Origin: Lumbricus rubellus
Lineage: Eukaryota; Annelida; Clitellata; Crassiclitellata; Lumbricidae
Assembly (NCBI GenBank): GCA_945859605.1
Contig: OX243822.1
Span: 19,706,399-19,770,398, forward strand
Direction of reading: 5' to 3'
Length of the DNA: 64,000 nt
In this document: piece after piece, positions 11,663 through 23,059 of the stretch
Layout: the number at the start of each line of letters is the position of its first letter
Position numbering within the stretch: the first letter of the stretch is position 1
Made by a program: the position numbers and the translations under genes
The notes under the pieces: model-generated
Databases searched by the model: none
Seen by the model: only the letters and a program-made list of their open reading frames with translations
What the model was told of the DNA's origin: nothing

Positions 11663-11822
11663 CATTCATTTACAATGTCAGCAGATGATGAAGCAGGAAC
11701 ATTGTTATTTACAATGTCAGTAGATGATGACGCAGGAACATTGTCATTTACAATGTCAGTAGATGATGAAGCAGGAACATCGTCATTTACAATGTCAGCA
11801 GATGATGAAGCAGGAAAAATGT
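11663..11822 (-). repeat. 39-bp coding minisatellite, about four units
   Basis: Units of 39 bp encode 13 residues of the type VPASSSTDIVNDN on the minus strand. Length is a multiple of three and the frame is kept, so it expanded under coding constraint or by chance within the ORF. Confidence 0.85.
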
Positions 11823-11944
11823 TGCTGACAGTCACAGATGGAGAAATAAACTCTTCTACAGATCCACCTTTATTGTTTTCCATGAGTTTAGCAGGAATGC
11901 TTTTAATAAAGTCCAATTTGCTTCTTTTGGCAGAAGCCTCCAAC

Positions 11945-12315
11945 TTTGGTCGCCATCGGCATGCTTTCAGTTTCCAGGAGAGCAGGGACTTCCACAGACG
12001 TTGTTTTGTCTGCTTCTGTCGCAGCAGAGATTTCGGTCGCCATCGGCATGCTGTTAGTTTCCAGGAGAGCAGGGACTTCCACAGCCGTTGTTTTGTCTAC
12101 TTCTGTCGCAGCAGGGATTGCGGTCGCCATTGGCATGCTGTCAGTTTCCAGGAGAGCAGGGACTTCCACAGCCGTTGTTTTGTCTGCTTCTGTCGCAGCA
12201 GGGATTACGGTCGCCATTGGCATGCTGTCAGTTTCCAGGAGAGCAGGGACTTCCACAGCCGTTGTTTTATCTGCTTCTGTCGCAGTAGAGACCTCGGTCG
12301 CCATCGGCATGCGGT
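11945..12315 (-). repeat. 87-bp coding minisatellite, about four units
   Basis: Units of 87 bp encode 29 residues (ATEADKTTAVEVPALLE plus DSMPMAT part) on the minus strand. They are in frame and highly similar, with occasional substitutions. Both strands appear open because of the repetition, but the minus strand joins the neighbouring ORF. Confidence 0.85.
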
Positions 12316-12361
12316 CCGTGTCATGCTTGTAATATCTAACACAATCATAATGAGCAAGCAA

Positions 12362-13256
12362 ACATTCCAGTAGTCAATGATTATTTTACCATGATTTTAG
12401 TAAACAGCGCCAGCAGAGCAACCTGTTTCTTCCTGCAATGTCTATCTATCACAATCCAAAGCTACTATAACACTGCTACTCTGTGGCCTTTCGGGGCACT
12501 CTACTGCAGAAGTAGGCCTACTGTTAGTGAGAAACTAACAGTGACATTTTTCTAAATTTTATGTTTGTCTTATGCTTCTTGTTTCTGATAATAAATATTA
12601 CTATAGTAATACCTTCGAGGTACAGGCACTTAATAATTAATTGTATGTTCACGACTCCAACCTTTTTGGCTTGTGAATATGTCTGAATAAGAAAAAGATA
12701 ATAATGAAATGTGTTATTTCTCAATGCAAATTTAATTATAAGAGATAGAACTAAAATTAGTCTGAATGTTCTGCTACTTTAATAATGTCTTGTTGGTCTA
12801 TGATTGTGCAGACTGAATCAACCTCGCAGCTTTAACCCAAACATTTGTCTCCACTAGATTGTTTCATCTCCATACCATTGCGAATACAATAAACCGACGA
12901 CGCACACAGCGGTAATCACTATAATATGCTCATCAACACGTGAAAGGTAGCTTTTACATCATAAACGCAATTAAATGTTCTTACCTCGATCTTTTGGTTG
13001 TAAATTCATAAGTAAATTCGTAGCATTCGGCGATTTCTCGATCCTCTTCTCACTGAGTAGTCCGCCATGTTTGACATAGTTTGAGATAAAACAACATAGC
13101 GCTCAATGCCTGGCTAAAAATGGGTCGGCCGCGTTTCACGTGGACATAGAACAAGCTAGTCCGTAAACATACTGTCAAAATGGAAATAGAACACTATAAT
13201 TCTGGGTGTTTTTGGTACTTCCGAAATGTCTATGAATGTTCTAACTTCATGTGGGG
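12362..13256. other. AT-rich spacer without recognised gene
   Basis: I see no coding region or clear transposon end between the repeat-bearing fragment and the left target duplication of the large hAT element. Confidence 0.5.
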
Positions 13257-15675
13257 CAGTGGTAAAAGTGTAAAATCATGGGCCCCGGATCTTTAAATAT
13301 ATTCGTCCCCCATAAATTTGTGATGGGCCCTCCGCAAAGTTATATCTTGTTAATTATTGATAATAATTACTAAAAAAATGAAAAGCGCAATGCAAGTGAA
13401 TATTATTGCATACAATTATTGCATACAATTTTGACCATATAACAATATTTAAAGCGATTTAATTGATTGAACTTGAAGTGATTATCTTATTAGGAAATTT
13501 TTGTGCTAACTTAAAAGGAACTTTACAACAGAAAAGAAGACGAAAACACTTTAAGCAGGTTAGTCACAGTGTCAAAGATATCACAAATAATATTACAGTA
13601 TTTCAAATTAGCATGCATTGATTAAACAGCTGTAGTCGTATTGTATTAAGACATGAATTCTACACACAGTACACTGTAGATCTGCATGACATAAAAAAAT
13701 CTGCAAGTTACTACAATGCTAACGCAGGGGCCAGGGCTGAAACTGACATTTTAAACCTCAAAACCATTAATGTGTTTTAAAAAAATATTCAAAAAAGTAA
13801 CCATTTGTGCAGAAATAAAAGTACAGAAAATATGACACAATTCCAGTGACTACGGCTTGTTGACGCATTGACGCTTGTATCAATTACAGAGAAGCTTCAA
13901 TTACGTGGAAACTGTTTGTAATTGATTCATTGATAACTGCTGAAATATCTGCCTGGAAGAAACAAAGATGTACAAATAGCAACTTTTACTTTTTGAAATA
14001 CTAAACATTAGTTGTTTATGAGAAAATACTGTTCAGAAACATTGAAAAAGCATGTGTTTTAGAACTGATTCCAAATGGACATCATTAATTTGTTACAAGC
14101 AACTTGCTCTGCCTTCTTCGGACATTGACCACAAGTGGCATCTCTGCGGTTTGAGGCAAGCCAGGATTTGACATATGGTAATGGCTGCAATAGTTTGAGA
14201 GGAGGACCTGTCAGAGAAATAAACATTAATGAACTCAAATGTGAAGCTAATAAACGTGAACGTAAAGCGGTACACACTAGGTTCATCTTGCTAAAACCTC
14301 TTTCACACTCAGCCGTACTCACTGGAATTGTGTTTACACGATTACACAATGACTGCAAAGAATTACACTTCCAAATACCACCATTTTCTTTAAAAATGCG
14401 AAAGGACACCTTAACTTCTGAAAATATTACACCAAATTTGTCACAAATTCGCCTCAAGTCTTCTTCACCGTACTCTGGTGACATTTCCAAAGGCCAGGTA
14501 CTGGGATCAAGAATTGCCAGTGAAGAACAGAATTTCTGTTCCGATGCTGGCAAAAGTCTAGCTGACATTGAATCTGCGAAAGATTGATAAAACTGACCCT
14601 TCTTAATTGCTTTCTCCTTTCCTGTGCCACTACCAATTGGAACACCGTGAAACTCTCCATTAGCAACAGCTTCACACGCTTCACGATAAAATACAGAATT
14701 GCTTTCTTTCCTAGCAAGAAAAATCTCTATTTGTCTGGATATTAGTCTGTGTGCAATTGGCAAAGTAATATCCGCCTTTTGCAAACTCAACGACAAATGC
14801 GATAGTTCTTCCAGCGCATCATACATAAGCCCTAAATTTCTTAAGAAAATGGGATTCTCAAGTTTTTTGGCAAAGCCTGCAAATTTTGCTCTTTCTTTGC
14901 TATCTGCTTGATTATTATCAGCCTTCTTGCAAAAGTGTTTATGCAGTGCAGCATAACATTGCCATACTGCCTTCACACTTTGACAACTCGACGCCACCCA
15001 CCTCACGCTCAGCACTCGGCCTATACGACTTATTTCAGTTTCAAGTTCTTTAGCACACTCCGCTAATTCGCGCTGACACTTCGGAGACATGCTATAAAGT
15101 GCATAAAGAGAATCCATAAAAGATTTGAAATGGTTAATTTCAGTACATGTCTTAATTGCATCGTTAACTGAGAGCTCCAGCCTGTGATTAAAGCAATGCC
15201 AACCAATTAATTGTGGAAACTTATTTTGTAGTCGTATTGCTAAACCAGTCTTGTTACCAAGCATAACAGATGCCCCGTCTACCCCTAAACCAATCCAACA
15301 ATCTTTCAAGAAATCTAAATTAAAGCCATTTTCTGTTAAACACTTCAGAAGAGCCAATTCAATGCCTTCTGCAGTAGTGTTGGTCAACTCAACAATGTCA
15401 AGGAAATATGTTACTGGACCAATTGTCTGATCAAACGTTGCTCTTAAATACACAACCAAGCAGGACAATCGTCCTACACTTGTGCTCTCATCTATCAAAA
15501 CGGATATTAAAGGCTTCTGTTCTAATATTCTCTTAACTAGAGTTCGCTTCATTTCCGTTGAAATATGATTAATGATATCAGTGCAGCTCGGAATGCTGAT
15601 GATGGTGATTGTGATGATGAATCGATGATGATGACGATTATGATGACGACGACTGGTTGTTTCGAGTCTTGAGGA

Positions 15676-15860
15676 TTGTGGGGTGCGGTGGTGTAGTGGT
15701 GACGTCGTTGCCTTGGAGCCGGAAGGTTCGAGGTTCGAATCCATCTCGTCGCATAAGGACCTTGGGCAAGTCCTTCACTCACAATTGCTCGGCGCTTCGG
15801 CGTGAAACTCCGATGCAGTGCCCGCTCTGCATTCGGGAGCGCCTCCCCCCCCCCCCCCCA
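15676..15860 (+). mobile_element. tRNA-derived SINE inserted in the hAT transposase exon
   Basis: The plus strand carries a tRNA-like head with A-box (TGGTGTAGTGGTGACG) and B-box (GGTTCGAATCC), then GGACCTTGGGCAAGTC and the body of the family (GTGAAACTCCGATGCAGTG). The 3' end stops in a run of C near 15850. A GAT microsatellite sits just to its left (15590-15655). It splits the transposase frame between GLNGVN and the DIINHISTEM part. Confidence 0.85.
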
Positions 15861-16989
15861 TTGACACCGTTTAATCCCTGCAGTTCGATTAATCCTGGAT
15901 GATCTGAGTAGGGCCTATCACACTTGGCAATGTAATACGCGGTTCGGAAAATATTGCTGGTTTCTACATGAGCCTCAGCTGTCTGGACTGCTACCGCACC
16001 TCTAAGAAGTTCTTGCTTCTTAGATGCTAGCACTTGCTTAGCCGATTCGTGACTAGCAGAATCACGGTGTTCGTAAATTTTTTTCTTATCGCCGTTTGCT
16101 GTGCTGCCTTCGTATTTCCGTAAGGACCAACTCGACCGTTTACCCACGCGTCAGATAGAAATTTGGGGGCACTTGAAGCACTTGAGGTTAAGCTGCCAAC
16201 TTCCTTACAAATCCTACACCCCAAAGTTCCTTCCCTGGCGTACAGCCAATCGTTTCCGTCCTTGAAGTATTTGTACTGATCAACGCTCCAACACGCTGGC
16301 CATACGGAGTCGGAGGTACAGTCTTCCTGCTTCACGTTCCCGCATTGAGGGGTACTCACGTTCTCGTGCTCAGCGGCAATCGGTAAATCTGAAATCATAA
16401 AGTAAAATTTATCTAATGAAATCGAAGTATTCAATTGAATTATCATAGCAGTTTAACATCGGCAAAGCAAAGCAGTTTCACAGCAATTTCACAAGTTCCC
16501 TAGTCTTGTCTCATGAAGTATGTTTTCAAAAACCCGAAATAAATATATAACCAGAAACGTAAGCTTTTACAAACAAAAAATGTTGCAAAGTAATGAACAA
16601 TGAATATAAACAAATAATAATTAATCGTCCTCGTGCTCGGAACCACGAAATGACCCTTTGACGCCTTTGTCTAAATTATTTACGCAATATGTGGAACAGA
16701 TATCTATATATCTGTACTAAATAAATAAACCGTTGTATAAAAATCAACAAGAAATGTACAGAAATGAAATTCGCACTTCAAACACAAATATGATTGCATC
16801 GATTAAAACATTAATTCAGCGATTAATCGGGCCAATACATCGACTAATCTCAACTAACTATAACCCTGCGAGATAATCATTAATAACCCTGTGAGGCTAT
16901 TGCAGGTTCGGGGTTAGAATCGCCCTGCTGTATCCTCCTGCATGTCGTAATGGAATGTTCAAAAGTAAATAATTGAGACGCATATTAAC

Positions 16990-17849
16990 CTGAGCGACAT
17001 CGAGGAATGACCGACACATAGTGATTCTTCTCCAACTTGTTGTCTCCGACGGCAAGCCACCCGAGTTGAATTGGTTCAGCATCAGAAACTTCCAGTGGCT
17101 CAAACACAATCGGTGAGTCGTCCGATAAAACAACGATCGGTCGCTTATAAAGGCGAGAGGCATTTGCCAACACAATACCGTCCCCATATATTCCGAGACG
17201 AGGCATCTTTTGGAGGTAGTTGTTGGAGTAGCCTCCAATTTCAGAAAAATCTGCCAGATACGAATCGTCGTTAGTTTGTTCCGCTTCAGCACTGCCACCG
17301 ACCTTTAAGCATAAATAATATCAATATCTCTGCAGTTTAAGATTTTTGATACCATACTCAGAATTAATCAAGTAGCCTATAATAAAAATATTTTTACCGC
17401 AATTGCTTGAACTAAAGTTTTCTTGCTTCGGAAGTTTGGAGACTTCCCATCATCGCAATAAAAAATATACGTAATACCGTATATGATTTTAATGAAACAA
17501 TAGAAAATTTAAAAAATTTAGAAACATAAGTTTCTGATAGTGATGTTTTAAATATCAAAGGTGAAAATTTAATGGTGCCAGGCTGAGTAGAGTGAATTCA
17601 GCACTACTAAACTCAGAACATAATGACGGAAAGTTTATACCACCTAAGTCAAAAAAATTAGGTAATGTTCTAATCGATTACGGTAAATTGGTAATTGATA
17701 ACTAACCAATTCTGTTTGAATGCGCATGTAGTCCAAAATCTCCTTTCTGATGGCACCATGCGAGGTAGTCGGTCTACCAAGTTGTAGAGCCATGCTGCTG
17801 AACATGCAATTTCCGTCTCTCGGAACATCGACGAAATCCGTCAGCTTCT
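16990..17849 (-). other. OTU-type cysteine protease domain encoded by exons 2 and 3
   Basis: Exon 2 (17707-17849) encodes FVDVPRDGNCMFSSMALQLG, the OTU active-site motif with nucleophile Cys in DGNC, then the helix ending IRKEILDYM. The donor is GTTAGT. Exon 3 (16990-17302; acceptor TTTATGCTTAAAG) encodes YGDGIVLANASRLYKRPIVV and then NHYVSVIP, the usual second half with the catalytic His in the NHY motif. Both exons keep phase 0 at their junction. OTU proteins cleave ubiquitin or ubiquitin-like links. All expected catalytic motifs are visible, so the fold assignment is strong. Substrate and activity are unknown. Confidence 0.85.
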
Positions 17850-18995
17850 CTGGAGGGTAACATTAAAAATAAATGCAATTACAAAACCTGTCTCACTGTA
17901 ACAATGTTCTTCAATTCTTTCACATTAAATATCTCAAAAGAATAACTTGGTGTGCGTGGTCACACGGTTACACCCTTCCATCAAACTTCTAAGACCACGG
18001 TAGGCTACTTGTACATTTAAATTTCAATAAAATTAAATACAAGACAAATGACAAAACATGACACAAATTTAATTCCAGTAACTATTTCTAAATATTGAAA
18101 TAATCGTTGACCCTTCTTCAGTTGATGCTTTGGAGTTGTGGCCAAAAATTCTGGAGCAAAAGTTTTACATCCTAAGGTTTTAATACTACGAAAGTTGTAA
18201 ATAAACAATAATAGTTACGAAATCGTAAATCAACAATAATAAACGGTCTGACTAATCACCAAAGGTCCCGAAATCACCGAAACGGTTATATAATTTTAAA
18301 TTCGGTGTACGGACCACGGTGTACACTTCGAGGACCTTCGGTCTTTAGTCAGACCCAGAATAGATAATAGCTGCAAGTTGCAACTGTGTACGGCGTACCT
18401 GACAGAATCTTGATACTCTCGCATGATCAAACATTTGCGACAGATGTCCTCGTCGTCGATGGGGCCCATGGGGGTATTATTTTCGTCGTCGACAATGAAA
18501 CTCGTTTCGGCGACCGGATCGGCTTCCTCGATGACACTTGTTTCAGCGATGACTGGATCATCGTCTCCAATATTTTCCAGCGTCAGGGACCCACAAGGCT
18601 TACAAGATGACGAGAAAAACGTTGTTACCTTCGGTATTTTTGTCAATAATACCTGAGATTTCTTCTCAGCTTCTAGCCTTCTACTGTCTTTTTCCGTTTT
18701 CTAGCCCCGCTCAAATATACCATATTTTGTCGAAGAAATCTACGGAAATGTGAAAAGAAATTCGCGTGACGACGGAATGAGCGTTAATATAAAAATGAAG
18801 GAAAAGAAAGATACTGTAAGAATCAAGAGCAATTTCACTTTAGACGTCAAGTTTAATAAATACGCTCCGATTATGGGGGGTCATATTGGGAGATCCGGGG
18901 AGATCCGGATCTCATAAAAATCACTATGGGGCCCCGGATCCAAATTTTTACACATTCAAGGGCCCCGGGGGAGATCCGTCTCACTTTTTACACTG

Positions 18996-19991
18996 ATGTG
19001 GGGATAGAGCAAGCTGCGCCAAATTCAACGGTATCAAAATGTCCCAACACATAAAAAGTGGAGTTAGAACAACCTGATTCTCGGCCGACGAGTTATCGAA
19101 CACTTATCAGATATTAGTCCCAGGTTACTGCAGGACTTTATACATACCTTTCAGCTTCTTCCGGAAACCTGAACAGAGAAATATTTTGTGAATTGTAAGC
19201 GGTAACGCTACAATTTATAGCAGCACAAGAAGTTCGTCCTCGCTAAGAAGCCATGTTTATAACTTGATACTACCAGTCGTATGTTGGCGCCACGCACTTC
19301 CGGAGGTCTCCTACGGTAGGTGACGTGAATATTCAGATACATGGAGAGACATGTCTTAGTGTAACTTAAAGGTCTTTGATTAACCTGTGGCATCTTACAG
19401 AGCCATAATCTTGTCATTATGCTAGGCCTGAAGGCATCTGTAGTTCTAAATTTAACCTTCTAAATTGCGGAAGCTTGCCGTGATGAGTGAGTTTGCAAGA
19501 GTAGCGTGGGATATTTAGGCCTAACGGTTTGTTCTGCAGTGCGTTGCTGTCTCCTACCAACCATCAAACAATTTTTTTCAAACGTTCAAGAAAATGTTCA
19601 AGGTTCAAGAAAACATCTATGTGTTAAAAGTTCAAGAGAATATCTAGATGTTAGTGATAGTGTACTGAGTTCATTTAGCTTAAGGTTATGAGCAACTCCA
19701 CGAAGATAGTCAATGGCCCTGTGCGCGTCGTATTTGCGGACCATATGATATTATGTTTTCTTGAACGTTTAACACTAAATGATACACTTAGTTTTAGGCT
19801 AAATAAAGTAATTAACACTAATCATCATTTTCTGTAACACTCAGTCGTGGGGTGAGAATCATAAGGTCGTATCGTAAGAGAAGTCATTCTTGGCAAAACG
19901 GATTTTTATATTGCAACGCATATATCAATTCACACAGTCTGCACTTGTTTTATACATCTACCATCAAAGTAATGTACTTAATTATGTAATA
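18996..19991. other. Spacer without recognised gene
   Basis: Right flank of the large hAT. I see no supportable coding region. A short stretch near 19850-19880 (GAATCATAAGGTCGTAT) recurs inverted near 37200-37460. Confidence 0.45.
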
Positions 19992-20086
19992 TGTATGATC
20001 TGATAATATTTTATAAAATGGCCCTATAAAAGCCCAAAAGACTTTGTGATCCTCACTCAAAAATGAAAAGGTCATTAGTATGCGAG

Positions 20087-20773
20087 TGTAACGCCCGCCC
20101 CCTCGGACACTCCCGGAGTCGCCACTTCCGGTCCAACGTGTGAAAGGGCCGCGTACTGCTGTAGGTCGTAGTTCAGAGATATAGAGCGAGGAAGAGAGGC
20201 GGTGGCTTCGGGGTTCAAATCCCGTCGAGTCCGAGACGACCAAGCGTCTCGGCCTCCTGGTGCTCCATATGAAACTGGGGCCTTGCTGGCCAGTCTTTCG
20301 CTCCGGCGCAGGATACCTGGATTACCCGGAAGTGAGAGGTCCTTAGGCCTAGCGCCCAAGCTTCTTTCCAGGCCGATGGCTGAATGGTAAGGCGCGTCCA
20401 TGGTACCCATGGGAGACGTTTGTCTCGAGTTCGAACCAACAGCAGGTTTAGGAGTTGACCTGGGCGTTGTTTCTAAACGTTCAATTCTTGCAACAATTTC
20501 TGTCAGCGCTTCCCTGACATTATCTTGTACTGAGGCAATTGCCTCTTGTGTATTTATAACATTAGCTTGAAAATCCGTTCTGACAGAAGAAATAGCCTCC
20601 TGGGTATCTCTAGCATTTGCCTGCACATCAGTTTTTACCGAGGAAATCGCTTCTTGAACATTAGCTTGTATAGACTTGGCGTTTGACTGCATTGCCTCAA
20701 GCAATATCCCCATCTCAAATGCAGAGGGTGGTCTGGAAGGTTGCAAGGGAGTTGATGTTCTGCTCTGCTCCAT
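20087..20773 (-). CDS. Gag-like coiled-coil ORF
   Basis: Starts at an ATG at 20773 on the minus strand and runs to the end of the element and slightly beyond (nominal stop 20075). The first 105 residues are a predicted coiled coil with three near repeats of the type QEAISSV-TD-QANA. Then comes a Pro/Ser/Arg-rich region with RRSERLASKAP, a pattern often seen in gag proteins of Gypsy-like elements. No zinc knuckle or protease is present. Two short tRNA-like stretches with B-box sequences (20204-20230 and 20373-20447, plus strand) overlap its second half, so part of this frame may be accidental. Confidence 0.45.
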
Positions 20774-22227
20774 GGCGCTATATAAGTTTCGATAATTTCA
20801 CTTCCTAAAACTAGCAAGAATTAAGACAGTAAGCTTAATTATAATTTCTTATTCATTCTTCAGTCAATAATTGTTAAATCGTTTCAGTGCAAATCAGACA
20901 TTCAGCACAATGCAAATAAAATTATAATTATGCAAGTCAATGCGATGACATATAATTATGCAAGTCAATGCAAACTGCCCTTAGATCGGAGTATGTCTAA
21001 AATATCCCCAAATTAGTTCTCAAGTGCCATAATCAAAATTTAAAGTAGCCCAATTTTTCTACAAAATCGATCGCCTTAGCGTCCTCAATAAACAGTACCT
21101 GATTTCCGGGAACTAGGGACAAGGCAGGCGGTGTGCGTAGGGAGACGACGAAGAAGACGACGAATCCAGAATAAGTGCCGAGGAAATGGGATCCACTAAG
21201 GATATAGGTATCCAGAAGATGCGATGACAGACTGACGCAACACTCGCAGAAAATAACCACGACGAGTATGCTTCCGATGAACAGAGAAGAACTCGCTCCG
21301 TGCGAGACGAAGAGCGAAGGCCTGGGCTTTAGGCCTATATCCACAACGAGGGTGCGAAGACAGAACACACAGCGCCGACGATTCGATTCCTGCTCCAAAC
21401 AGCGATACCAACGGCTCCGGCCGAACAGAGAATCGACCACAGAAATCGGTATCAAGAGAACCGAACGACGCTTCGAATCAATAGAAACGACTCCTGTCGC
21501 AGAAGACGCCCAACAGAAATCCACAGCACAACGACGTCGAATCTAATGCAAGCGGCAATAAATCCTGCCTTCGCTTCAATAAAATCAGGCTTCGAATCTA
21601 ACACTTTATTATCGAGAGTCGCACATCCACTCTCCACGAAGGTTCGATCACGACTGCCTCCGGTTGCGCGATCTTCTTCTATATCCCACGACTAACGTAG
21701 GACGCGATCTACTGCGCATGCGCTGCACGCGCTGTGATCACGCAGGCACAGCGTGACCCGGCGTGATAGGAAAAATACCCACACACGAGCCTATACTGCA
21801 TGCACAGCCTACACTCTACCGCCGTGTCTTGCTCTGTCCGCCTGCTTATCTGTGTATATGTACTGCTCCGGCACTGCGTCTGTCAGCCTGCTTGTCCGCC
21901 TGGCCGTATTGGTCGGTCATATCGGCCGACTCCTCTTCCTCCTTTTCGGCCGACCCTCCACTCGCCGAGCGTGAGAGAAATACACAAGAATCGATCGATA
22001 ATATGGTAGCTATGGCGACTGCTTACGTCATTGCCTTGCAAATCATGTCAAACACGATCTCAACATTAAAATCTAGGTCACCAATATTATGTAGGTCACC
22101 GAATGCAGCTACAAAATGGATATAATATATATTATATCAGACCCTGAAAATATCATAACAGATCCAAAATATATAGGTGGCAACCAGAAATCAAATCCGT
22201 AACGTCAAATTATATGCAGGCGTTACA
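20087..22227 (-). mobile_element. LTR-type retroelement remnant (TGTAACGCC...GGCGTTACA)
   Basis: It begins TGTAACGCC and ends GGCGTTACA, so it has TG/CA ends in short inverted repeats. It is flanked by the 4-bp duplication CGAG (20083-20086 and 22228-22231). Inside is a minus-strand gag-like ORF but no pol. I did not find two matching LTRs, so it may be a deleted or nonautonomous element. A 4-bp duplication fits LTR integrases. Confidence 0.65.
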
Positions 22228-22370
22228 CGAGGATCACATGGGCGTATCGTATATGATCTGATAATATTTTATAAAATGGCCCTATAAAAGCCCAACAGAC
22301 TTTGTGATCCTCACTCAAAAATGAAAAGGTCATTAGTATGCGAGGATCACATGGGCGTATCATTTGTACT

Positions 22371-22937
22371 TCATTCAGTCTCACTGTCTTCGTTAGCATC
22401 TGGCTCAGTCAGCGCATCCCTCATGGCACCACTGTGTGGAAGATTGTGGTAGAAGGCATGATAGTCTCTTGGTATTGCTAGAGAATTGCATAAACTGATT
22501 AAGTCCAGGAACTTGGCCAGAGTAATGGCGGGTAAATTGACAAATAGGCCTATCGGAGTAGCCTCAGGAAACAACACTGGGCGTCTCCCACGCGCTCCGG
22601 TGTTAACCACCATCTTACGAAACTCTCCGTCATTTCCATTGCGAAACTGAATCACATTAGGTTGCAACTTGTCATATCTCAACCACTTAATGTGCATCCA
22701 GTTGACCTTTGCACCGTTCAGGTCTTTGGAACGATTTCTGACATAGGCAGTAGCTATACTTCTGTAGTTAATAACATCAGCAGTTTCCAGCTGTACTACT
22801 GAGTAAGGATCATGACGACGTGCCAAAGTGACGATTCTGTAGTAGTCGGTGGGACTGTAAATGTCGACATTTTTGTAAGCAGACTCAATGGCGCTATGTG
22901 CAGAGTCACATTCCATCTGAGAATGACCAGATTCCAT
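22371..22937 (-). pseudogene. DUF7869-like C-terminal fragment
   Basis: 188 residues on the minus strand begin MESGHSQMECDSAHSAIES. This is the HS-MExDS-H-AIE motif that follows the GGQNRN motif in DUF7869-type proteins of marine invertebrates. They continue through DYYRIVTLARR to an acidic end (ANEDSETE). The GGQN half is not upstream here, so only the 3' end is present. I cannot assign a biochemical function. Confidence 0.65.
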
Positions 22938-23059
22938 GAATATATGTGATGAAATCAGACAAAAGGAGGCTTATGTAAAAAAAATCGAAAATTGAGATTT
23001 TCATACCAAATTAAACAGTGAACTTCTCCCTTTAAAATGAGCCCTTACTTGATCAAATA
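22513..23059 (-). repeat. 547-bp direct repeat, left copy
   Basis: Matches 26986-27532 without any indel that I noticed. It covers most of the DUF7869-like fragment and its upstream flank. The left copy keeps the C-terminal end of the ORF and the right copy does not. Confidence 0.9.

Larger units (their letters stand above)
9207..12361 (-). pseudogene. Possible P-element-like transposase fragment with repeat linker (split by the non-LTR copy)
   Basis: With the retrotransposon (9339-11426) removed, one minus-strand frame continues across the gap: a basic coiled-coil-like segment (ITWLRNQLRRQKEKQKKK), then CDRLMAELRNHL and AASFLKTQLSMGL. The last resembles the LxxxxxxFxxxQLxM-type segment that precedes the catalytic core in THAP9/P-element-like transposases. 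Upstream, two arrays encode 13-residue (PASSSTDIVNDN-like) and 29-residue (VEVPALLET-like) repeats. A stop near 11602 and a frame change separate the parts. No THAP finger or catalytic core is visible. The family is an inference from one short match, and a broken host gene is an alternative. Confidence 0.4.
14059..18723 (-). pseudogene. OTU protease-KIAA1586-like hAT transposase fusion gene, lightly broken
   Basis: Minus-strand exons: 1 at about 18399-18723 (ATG at 18721-18723; basic start, then KIPKVTTFF resembling the PIP-like start of such transposases); 2 at 17707-17849; 3 at 16990-17302; 4 from 16388 to the stop at 14059. Exons 2 and 3 encode an OTU domain. Exon 3 ends in phase 1 and exon 4 begins with two bases, so OTU joins in frame to a Cys-rich TTF-like segment (CWSVDQYKYF, GCRICKEVG). 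A hAT transposase follows: VLIDEST, GVDGAS, WHCFNHRLEL and the C-terminal AECERGFSKMN. Breaks: indels in A-runs near 18690 and 16080, and a SINE near 15676-15860. The exon 1 to exon 2 phase does not match as I read it, so an indel or a missed exon is likely there. Confidence 0.8.
13257..18995 (-). mobile_element. Large hAT transposon carrying an OTU-hAT fusion gene
   Basis: A perfect 8-bp duplication, ATGTGGGG, flanks the element (13249-13256 and 18996-19003). The ends are imperfect inverted repeats: CAGTGGTAAAAGTGTAAA on the left, CAGTGTAAAAAGTG read from the right. Both continue into related GGGCCCCGGATC blocks. An 8-bp duplication and CAGTG ends fit the hAT superfamily, in agreement with the transposase inside. 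At 5.7 kb, with one long multi-exon gene, it looks like a formerly autonomous copy. It later took a SINE insertion and small indels. Confidence 0.9.
19992..22342. repeat. Tandem duplication of a ~110-bp unit, split by an LTR-type insertion
   Basis: The block TATGATCTGATAATATTTTA to TATGCGAG is present at about 19992-20086 and again at 22248-22342. Taken with the sequence after the insertion (GATCACATGGGCGTATC at 22232 and again at 22343), the original was two tandem units. The element at 20087-22227 entered the first unit. Confidence 0.85.

Noticed and set aside
20373..20447. tRNA gene (GAGTTCGAACC B-box)
   Set aside because: A- and B-box-like sequence is present, but I could not pair an acceptor stem, and it lies within a retroelement. 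Left as a possible SINE relic.
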